A program made the translations under genes and the position numbers. Positions 58,717 through 64,000 of a stretch of 64,000 nucleotides of DNA are shown in pieces. The notes below the pieces were generated by a model. That model worked only from the letters and a program-made list of their open reading frames with translations. It searched no databases and was not told the DNA's origin. Origin of the DNA: Dermatophilaceae bacterium Soc4.6. GTDB taxonomy: Bacteria > Actinomycetota > Actinomycetes > Actinomycetales > Dermatophilaceae. The first letter of the stretch is position 1. The number at the start of each line of letters is the position of its first letter. Location: positions 3,472,001 to 3,536,000 of the forward strand of contig JAZGVH010000002.1 in assembly GCA_039889245.1 (NCBI GenBank), given 5' to 3'.

Positions 58717-59784
58717 ATGGACGACCTGTGCCTGGTCACGGGCGGGGCCGGCTTCATCGGCGTCGCCGTCTCTGCCGCCCTCGCCGACTCGTTCGGGGCG
58801 GTCGTCGCCCTCGACAGCCTGCACCCGCAGGTGCACGAGCCTCGCGAGCGTCCGGCGGCTCTCGACCCCCGCGTCGAGCTGGTCGTGGGTGACGTGACGG
58901 ACGAGCGGGTCTGGGACGACCTGCTGCGCGGCCTGCGTCCCCGGGTCGTGCTGCACCTGGCGGCGGAGACGGGCACGGCCCAGTCGCTCACCGAGTCCAC
59001 CCGCCACTCGAGCACCAACGTCGTCGGCACGACCCGCCTGCTGGATGCCCTCGCGCGCCACGACGCCCTGCCGCAGCGCATCGTGCTCGCCTCCAGCCGT
59101 GCCGTCTACGGCGAGGGGGCGTGGGTCGACGCTGACGGGGCCGTGCGCCAGCCCGGTCAGCGCAGCCACGCGATGCTCGCGGCCGCGCAGTGGGACTTCC
59201 CCGGCCTCACCCCCCTCCCGGCCGGTGACCCTCGTATGCTTCCCGCCCCGACCAGCGTCTACGGCGCGACGAAGCTCGCCCAGGAGCACGTGCTCCGGGC
59301 CTGGGCGCTGGCGGTGGGGGTCGAGCCGAGCGTGCTGCGCCTGCAGAACGTCTACGGGCCCGGCCAGTCCCTCACGAACCCCTACACCGGCATCGTGCCG
59401 CTCTTCGCCCGGCTCGCCCGAGCGGGCGAGTCGATCCCGGTCTACGAGGACGGCGCCATCCTCCGTGACTTCGTGCACGTCGACGACGTCGCGAGAGCGC
59501 TCGTGCGGGCCGTCTGCGGTGACGCGGTCCCATCCGGGGCGGTCGACATCGGGTCAGGGGAGGCGACGTCGGTGCTCGCGCTCGCCCAGCAGGTCGCGTC
59601 GGTCTACGGCGCGCCGGACCCCCGGGTCACCGGCGCCTTCCGCGACGGCGACGTGCGGGCCTGCTGGGCCGACCCCGTGCCGGCCGGGCAGGAACTGGGA
59701 TGGAGCCCCTCGGTGCCGCTCGCGGCCGGCCTGCCCGCGCTCTGCACGTGGATCGACGCGCAGGGACCGGAGGCCCCCGCCTGA
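58717..59784 (+). CDS. NAD-dependent epimerase/dehydratase (extended SDR)
   Basis: 355 residues. GGAGFIG Rossmann motif at 9-15, catalytic YGATK (Tyr-x3-Lys, about 184-188) with the partner Ser/Thr in LASSRAVYG, and [11 protein letters not shown] as in nucleotide-sugar epimerases. Probably acts on a dTDP- or UDP-sugar, as the rml genes follow on the other strand. GGAGG precedes the ATG, and TAGGGT (58705-58710) ends 6 nt before it. Convergent with rmlC. Confidence 0.88.
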   Translation: MDDLCLVTGGAGFIGVAVSAALADSFGAVVALDSLHPQVHEPRERPAALDPRVELVVGDVTDERVWDDLLRGLRPRVVLHLAAETGTAQSLTESTRHSSTNVVGTTRLLDALARHDALPQRIVLASSRAVYGEGAWVDADGAVRQPGQRSHAMLAAAQWDFPGLTPLPAGDPRMLPAPTSVYGATKLAQEHVLRAWALAVGVEPSVLRLQNVYGPGQSLTNPYTGIVPLFARLARAGESIPVYEDGAILRDFVHVDDVARALVRAVCGDAVPSGAVDIGSGEATSVLALAQQVASVYGAPDPRVTGAFRDGDVRACWADPVPAGQELGWSPSVPLAAGLPALCTWIDAQGPEAPA

Positions 59785-59791
59785 AGCGCGG

Positions 59792-60391
59792 TCAGCGCCC
59801 GGCGAGCGAGCGGCGGAAGGCCACGCAGTCGTCGTACGAAGGGAGCAGGCCCTGCTCGGCCGCCTCGGCGAGCGTCGTTGCGCCCGTGTCCTTCTCGGAC
59901 AGCACGGTGGCCAGGCCTTCGGGGAAGGCGAGCGCGATCTGCGGGTCGACCGGCGTGATGCCGCGCTCGCGGGTGGGGGCGTAGACCTCGGAGCAGAGGT
60001 AGACGCACATCCCCTCCTCGACGCAGACCAGCGCGTGCCCGAGACCCTCCGAGAGGTAGACGGCCCTGCGGTCGACGGTGTCGAGCCGCACGGCGTCGTA
60101 CTGCCCGAAGGTCGGCGACCCGACCCGCACGTCGACCACGATGTCGAGGAAGACCCCCGACATGGCCTGGACGTACTTCGCCTGGGACGGCGGCACGTCG
60201 CTGTAGTGGATGCCGCGGACGGCGCCGGCGACCGACACCGACAGGTTGGTCTGGCGCACCGTCATCTCGTGACCGATGGCCTCGGCGAGGTGGTCGGTCC
60301 GGAAGCCCTCGGCGAAGACGCCTCGGCTGTCGGGGAACTGGCGCGGGGTGACGACCCAGGCGCCCTCGATGGACAGGGGGCTGATGTCCAT
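59792..60391 (-). CDS. rmlC: dTDP-4-dehydrorhamnose 3,5-epimerase RmlC
   Basis: 199 residues, cupin-fold epimerase. FRTDHLAEAIG, VRQTNLSVSVAGAVRGIHY (catalytic His in RGIHY), DIVVDVRVGSPTFGQYDAVRLD and LGHALVCVEEGMCVYLCSEVY are family motifs. Second-last step of dTDP-L-rhamnose synthesis; rhamnose links wall polysaccharide. Starts within the rmlA stop (TGATG overlap). Confidence 0.92.
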   Translation of the reverse strand: MDISPLSIEGAWVVTPRQFPDSRGVFAEGFRTDHLAEAIGHEMTVRQTNLSVSVAGAVRGIHYSDVPPSQAKYVQAMSGVFLDIVVDVRVGSPTFGQYDAVRLDTVDRRAVYLSEGLGHALVCVEEGMCVYLCSEVYAPTRERGITPVDPQIALAFPEGLATVLSEKDTGATTLAEAAEQGLLPSYDDCVAFRRSLAGR

Positions 60392-61269
60392 CAGCGGCGG
60401 TCCTTTCCCTCGAGCAGCACGCCCTTCATGTAGGTGCCGTACCCGCTCTTGACGAGCGGGTCGGCGAGGGCGTCGAACTCGAGGTCGGTGAGCCACCCGT
60501 TGCGCCAGGCGACCTCCTCGACGCAGCCGATCTTCTGGCCCTGCCGGGCCTCGATGACGTGGACGAACTGACTCGCCTCGAGCAGCCCCTGGAAGGTGCC
60601 GGTGTCGAACCACGCCGTGCCGCGCGGCAGCACCGTGACCGACAGCGACCCGCGCTTGAGGTAGGCGTCGTTGATGCCGGTGATCTCGAGCTCGCCGCGG
60701 GCGCTCGGCTGCAGGTCGCGGGCGATCGCGATCACGTCGTTGTCGTAGAAGTAGAGCCCGGGGACGGCGTAGCTGCTCTTCGGCTCGACCGGCTTCTCCT
60801 CGATCGAGAGCACGGTGCCGTCGTCGTCGAACTCCACGACGCCGTAGGCCGACGGCTCGGTCACGTGGTAAGCGAAGACCTTGCCCCCGACGAGGTCGGC
60901 GTTCTCGCGCAGCGAGGTGCCGAGGCCGATGCCGTAGAAGATGTTGTCGCCGAGGACGAGGGCCACCGAGTCGTCACCGATGAAGTCGGCGCCGATGATG
61001 AAGGCCTGAGCCAGCCCGTCGGGGCTGGGCTGCACGGCATAGGAGATCTCGATGCCCCAGCTGCGCCCGTCGCCGAGCAGCCGCTCGAACTGGTCGACGT
61101 CCTGCGGGGTGGTGATGACCAGGATCTCGTGGATGCCGGCCATCATCAGCGTCGAGAGCGGGTAGTAGATCATGGGCTTGTCGTAGACCGGCATGATCTG
61201 CTTGCTGATGCCACGGGTGATGGGGTGCAGACGCGTGCCCGAGCCACCGGCGAGGATGATTCCCTTCAT
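60391..61269 (-). CDS. rmlA: Glucose-1-phosphate thymidylyltransferase RmlA
   Basis: 292 residues. [16 protein letters not shown] at the start, [32 protein letters not shown] and GTAWFDTGT: complete RmlA set. Makes dTDP-glucose from dTTP and glucose-1-phosphate, first step of the rhamnose pathway. Start 8 nt after TAGGGT (61283-61278), leaderless. rmlB is not in this window. Coupled to rmlC by one-base overlap and divergent from rmlD. Confidence 0.95.
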   Translation of the reverse strand: MKGIILAGGSGTRLHPITRGISKQIMPVYDKPMIYYPLSTLMMAGIHEILVITTPQDVDQFERLLGDGRSWGIEISYAVQPSPDGLAQAFIIGADFIGDDSVALVLGDNIFYGIGLGTSLRENADLVGGKVFAYHVTEPSAYGVVEFDDDGTVLSIEEKPVEPKSSYAVPGLYFYDNDVIAIARDLQPSARGELEITGINDAYLKRGSLSVTVLPRGTAWFDTGTFQGLLEASQFVHVIEARQGQKIGCVEEVAWRNGWLTDLEFDALADPLVKSGYGTYMKGVLLEGKDRR

Positions 61270-61359
61270 GGGTGCCGACCCTACCGACCGAGGTCGCCCC
61301 GTGGACAACCGACGCAGCCCGGACCGGGAGGGCCTGCCGGTCGCGATAGCCTCGACGCC

Positions 61360-62253
61360 ATGAGAATCCTCGTGACCGGCGGCGCCGGCATGCTCGGGCG
61401 CGACCTCGACGACGTGCTCCGGACGGCCGGCCACGAGGTCACCCTGACCACTCGCAGCGACCTCGACATCACCTCCGCCGACGCCTGTGCGCAGGCCGTG
61501 ACGGGCCACGACGCGGTGGTCAACGCCGCCGCGTGGACGGCCGTCGACGACGCCGAGACCCACGAGTCCGAGGCCTTCACCGCCAACGCCACCGGCGCGG
61601 CGACCCTCGCCACGGCCAGCGCCCGGGCCGGTGCCCGCCTGGTGCAGGTCTCCACCGACTACGTCTTCGACGGCACGGCGACGACCCCGTATGCCGAGGA
61701 CGCACCGCTGGCGCCCATCTCCGCCTACGGCCGCACCAAGGCCGCAGGCGAGTGGGCCGTGCGGGCGATCTGCCCCGACGCCCTCGTCGTGCGCACGGCC
61801 TGGCTCTACGGCGAGCACGGCCCCAGCTTCGTGCGCACGATGGCCCGGCTCTCCACGCAGCACCCGACCCTGTCGGTCGTCGACGACCAGCGGGGGCAGC
61901 CCACGTGGACGCGCGACCTGGCCGAGGGCATCGAGCGGCTGCTGTCGGCCGGTGCGCCGGCGGGCACCTACCACGGCACCGCGCAGGGTGAGACGACTTG
62001 GTGGGGGCTGACCCGCGAGATGTTCACCCTGCTCGGGCTCGATCCCGAGCGGGTGGCCACGACCACGACCGCGGCCTTCCCCCGACCGGCCCCCCGCCCC
62101 GCCTACTCCGTGCTGGGGCACGACGCGTGGGCCCGCGCCGGCGTCGAGCCGCTGCCGCCGTGGCGGGCCTCGCTCGCCCGGTCGGTCCGGGCCGTCACGG
62201 CCCCCGTGCTCGCCCCGGCCGTCGACGGCTCGACCGTCGGAGGGGCGCGATGA
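61360..62253 (+). CDS. rmlD: dTDP-4-dehydrorhamnose reductase RmlD
   Basis: 297 residues. [19 protein letters not shown] at the N-terminus, [43 protein letters not shown] with catalytic Tyr-x3-Lys, and VRTAWLYG: standard RmlD. Last step to dTDP-L-rhamnose. ATG 7 nt after TAGCCT (61347-61352). Overlaps the next gene (ATGA), which is a rhamnosyltransferase candidate. Confidence 0.94.
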   Translation: MRILVTGGAGMLGRDLDDVLRTAGHEVTLTTRSDLDITSADACAQAVTGHDAVVNAAAWTAVDDAETHESEAFTANATGAATLATASARAGARLVQVSTDYVFDGTATTPYAEDAPLAPISAYGRTKAAGEWAVRAICPDALVVRTAWLYGEHGPSFVRTMARLSTQHPTLSVVDDQRGQPTWTRDLAEGIERLLSAGAPAGTYHGTAQGETTWWGLTREMFTLLGLDPERVATTTTAAFPRPAPRPAYSVLGHDAWARAGVEPLPPWRASLARSVRAVTAPVLAPAVDGSTVGGAR

Positions 62254-64000
62254 GCGACCTCGTGCGTCGCGTGCTGCGTCGGGGCGGCGACGAGCCGGTC
62301 GACCCGGCCCGTGAGCACCTCACCGACACCCCCGAGACGCTGGTGCCCGGGCTGGTCTCGGTCGTCCTCGTCAACTACAAGGGGGCCGACGACACGATCA
62401 CCTGCCTGCGTGCTCTGAAGGAGCTCGACTGGCCCGCCGAGCAGCTCGAGCTGCTGGTCGTCGACAACGACTCGGGCGACGGGTCCGCCGAGCGCATCCG
62501 GGCGGCGCTGCCCGACGTCGTCGTGGTCGAGTCGGGCGGCAACCTCGGCTTCGCCGGTGGCTGCAACCTCGGATCGTCCCGCGCCACAGGCGAGTTCGTG
62601 GCCTTCCTCAACAACGACGCCCGCCCCGACACCGGGTGGGTCTCGGCTGCCATCGCCGTCTTCCTCGCCGACCACGAGGTCGGCGCCGTGGCCTCCAAGG
62701 TCCTTGACTGGGACGGCAAGCTCGTCGACTTCGTCGACGGGTCGCTCACCTGGTGGGGCGGCGGCTACAAGCGCGAGGCCGAGCACGTCGACGCACCGGG
62801 CTACGACCGGCCGCAGGACGTCCTCTTCGGCACCGGCGCCGCGATGTTCGTGCGCCGGGCGCTCTTCCACGAGCTCGGCGGCTTCGACGAGCGCTTCTTC
62901 ATGTTCTACGAGGACGTCGACTTCGGCTGGCGGCTCAACCTGCTCGGCCACCGCTTCCGCTACGTGCCCACCTCGCTGGCCTTCCACAAGCACCACGCGA
63001 CGATGAACAAGTTCGGCAGCTACCGCGAGGCCTACCTCCTCGAGCGCAACGCGCTCATGTCGCTCTACAAGAACTACGACGACGAGACCCTCGCCCGCAC
63101 CCTCCCGGGAGCGATGGCCCTCGCGGTGCGGCGCTCCGTGGCCCGCACCGACCTCGACGCCCGGATGCTCGACCTGCAGGTGCGACCGGGCGGCGACGGT
63201 GACCCCGACGTCGCCGTGCCGAAGATGGCCCTGACGGGCCCCCTGGCGATCGACTACCTCGTCGAGCACCTGCCGACGCTCCTGCGCGACCGGGAGGACC
63301 TCCAGCGTCGTCGCCGCCGGTCCGACCTCGACCTCTTCCCGCTCTTCCGCCAGGCGCTCGAGCCGGCTTACCCGTTCGACTCCTACGTCAAGGCGCACGG
63401 TGACGTCGTCGAGGCCTTCGGTATCGAGCAGGTCTTCAGCCGGCGCCGCCGGGTGGCCGTGGTCACCGGTGAGCCGCTCGGTGAGCGGATGGCCGGGCCT
63501 GCCATCCGCGCCTACGAGATGTCGCGCCTGATGGGTCTCGAGCACGAGGTGCGGCTCGTCACCACGGCCTCGCGGTGCGACATCGGGGGTGACGGCTTCG
63601 ACACGGAGTCGATCACGAGCAAGAAGGCCCTCAAGGAGCTGGTCGAGTGGGCGGACGTGCTGGTCTTTCAGGGCCTGCTGCTGTCGTTCCACACCTGGAT
63701 CGAGGAGAGCGACACCGTCCTCGTCGCCGACGTCTACGACCCCTTCCACCTCGAGACCCTCGAGCAGGAGCGGGCCCGCCCGACCGACGAGCGCCAGAAG
63801 ATCTCGCACGACACCGTCGATGCGCTCAACCGGCAGCTCTCCCGTGCCGACTACCTGCTGTGCGCCTCCGAGAAGCAGCGTGACTTCTGGCTCGGTCAGC
63901 TCGCCGGCATGGGGCGCATCAACCCCTTCACCTACGACGCCGACGAGAGCCTGCGCCGCCTGATCGACGTCGCCCCCTTCGGGCTGTCGGCCGGCGCCCC
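62250..64000 (+). CDS. Large glycosyltransferase: family 2 domain plus second GT domain (3' end outside window)
   Basis: At least 583 residues, open to the window end. Residues ~32-275 form a GT-A family 2 domain: [85 protein letters not shown], like rhamnosyltransferases. From about residue 400, [36 protein letters not shown] starts a second, GT-B (family 4-like) domain. Such double enzymes build rhamnose-containing cell-wall polymers. ATG overlaps the rmlD stop with GGAGGGG before it. Confidence 0.9.
   Translation, partial: MSDLVRRVLRRGGDEPVDPAREHLTDTPETLVPGLVSVVLVNYKGADDTITCLRALKELDWPAEQLELLVVDNDSGDGSAERIRAALPDVVVVESGGNLGFAGGCNLGSSRATGEFVAFLNNDARPDTGWVSAAIAVFLADHEVGAVASKVLDWDGKLVDFVDGSLTWWGGGYKREAEHVDAPGYDRPQDVLFGTGAAMFVRRALFHELGGFDERFFMFYEDVDFGWRLNLLGHRFRYVPTSLAFHKHHATMNKFGSYREAYLLERNALMSLYKNYDDETLARTLPGAMALAVRRSVARTDLDARMLDLQVRPGGDGDPDVAVPKMALTGPLAIDYLVEHLPTLLRDREDLQRRRRRSDLDLFPLFRQALEPAYPFDSYVKAHGDVVEAFGIEQVFSRRRRVAVVTGEPLGERMAGPAIRAYEMSRLMGLEHEVRLVTTASRCDIGGDGFDTESITSKKALKELVEWADVLVFQGLLLSFHTWIEESDTVLVADVYDPFHLETLEQERARPTDERQKISHDTVDALNRQLSRADYLLCASEKQRDFWLGQLAGMGRINPFTYDADESLRRLIDVAPFGLSAGA

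Noticed and set aside
2130-61690. Tyr codon TAT appears mostly in TATGCC or TATGCG context
   Set aside because: Other contexts occur (for example at 5943, 14035 and 20695), and without counting I cannot show a bias beyond codon preference.

Overview
This window is a chromosomal piece of a high-GC actinobacterium. The gene content and order point to the Micrococcales, probably near the Intrasporangiaceae; the genus cannot be fixed from the sequence alone. Actinobacterial markers are a mycoredoxin, WhiB7, a SigR/RsrA pair, UPF0182, a PPA1309-type protein, the 24-residue ribosomal protein bL37 and a nickel superoxide dismutase. At least fifteen genes have a TANNNT-like -10 box only 5-9 nt before the start codon, which suggests leaderless mRNAs are common here.

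Layout. 1-18888 is a housekeeping block whose order resembles the mycobacterial nudC-mrx1-uvrD2-whiB7 neighbourhood: phosphotransferase (partial), NudC, mycoredoxin, a PPOX-fold protein, UvrD2, WhiB7 with a long attenuated leader, a methyltransferase, a HhH-GPD protein, a UbiB-type kinase coupled to a ThiF-like protein, zinc-ribbon proteins, a YgjP-type metallopeptidase, a Nudix protein, a zincin-like protein, MoaE, a PDZ/Lon-like protease and UPF0182. After an initiator tRNA (18976-19049), 19244-29548 holds narK-narGHJI followed by a hemerythrin, a cupin and a flavohaemoglobin: nitrate respiration plus NO handling. 29754-34865 is a complete branched-chain amino-acid type ABC transporter (livFGHMK order). 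34941-40767 carries a polytopic membrane protein, a type II NADH dehydrogenase and a pair of M16 peptidases. 40882-48214 is another conserved actinobacterial block: hisN, DUF2231, rsgA, aroA, DoxX, then SRAP (HMCES/YedK), a hydrolase, sigR and rsrA. 48319-52229 and 58717-64000 are cell-surface polysaccharide genes (YfhO-like protein, glycosyltransferases, rmlCAD).

The least explained part is 52480-53390, followed by two membrane HD-GYP genes. An AT-rich, foldable leader precedes three tandem small genes of 54, 49 and 45 codons. Their N-termini differ, but their C-termini are built from one, two and three copies of the octapeptide AWSWGPQS, and each is preceded by the same ribosome-binding module. 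I recognise no known family. They look like repeat-core precursor peptides (RiPP-like) or another family of short Trp-rich peptides, and they are the best candidate for an undescribed system. The last one ends in the TGATG that could also start the first HD-GYP gene.

Regulation visible in the sequence includes: a SigR-type promoter before sigR (GGAAT-N18-GTT) with a second, upstream start codon that would give an extended isoform; a similar promoter (GGAAG-N18-GTT) before the mycoredoxin gene; and a WhiB7-type promoter, upstream ORF and strong intrinsic terminator before whiB7.
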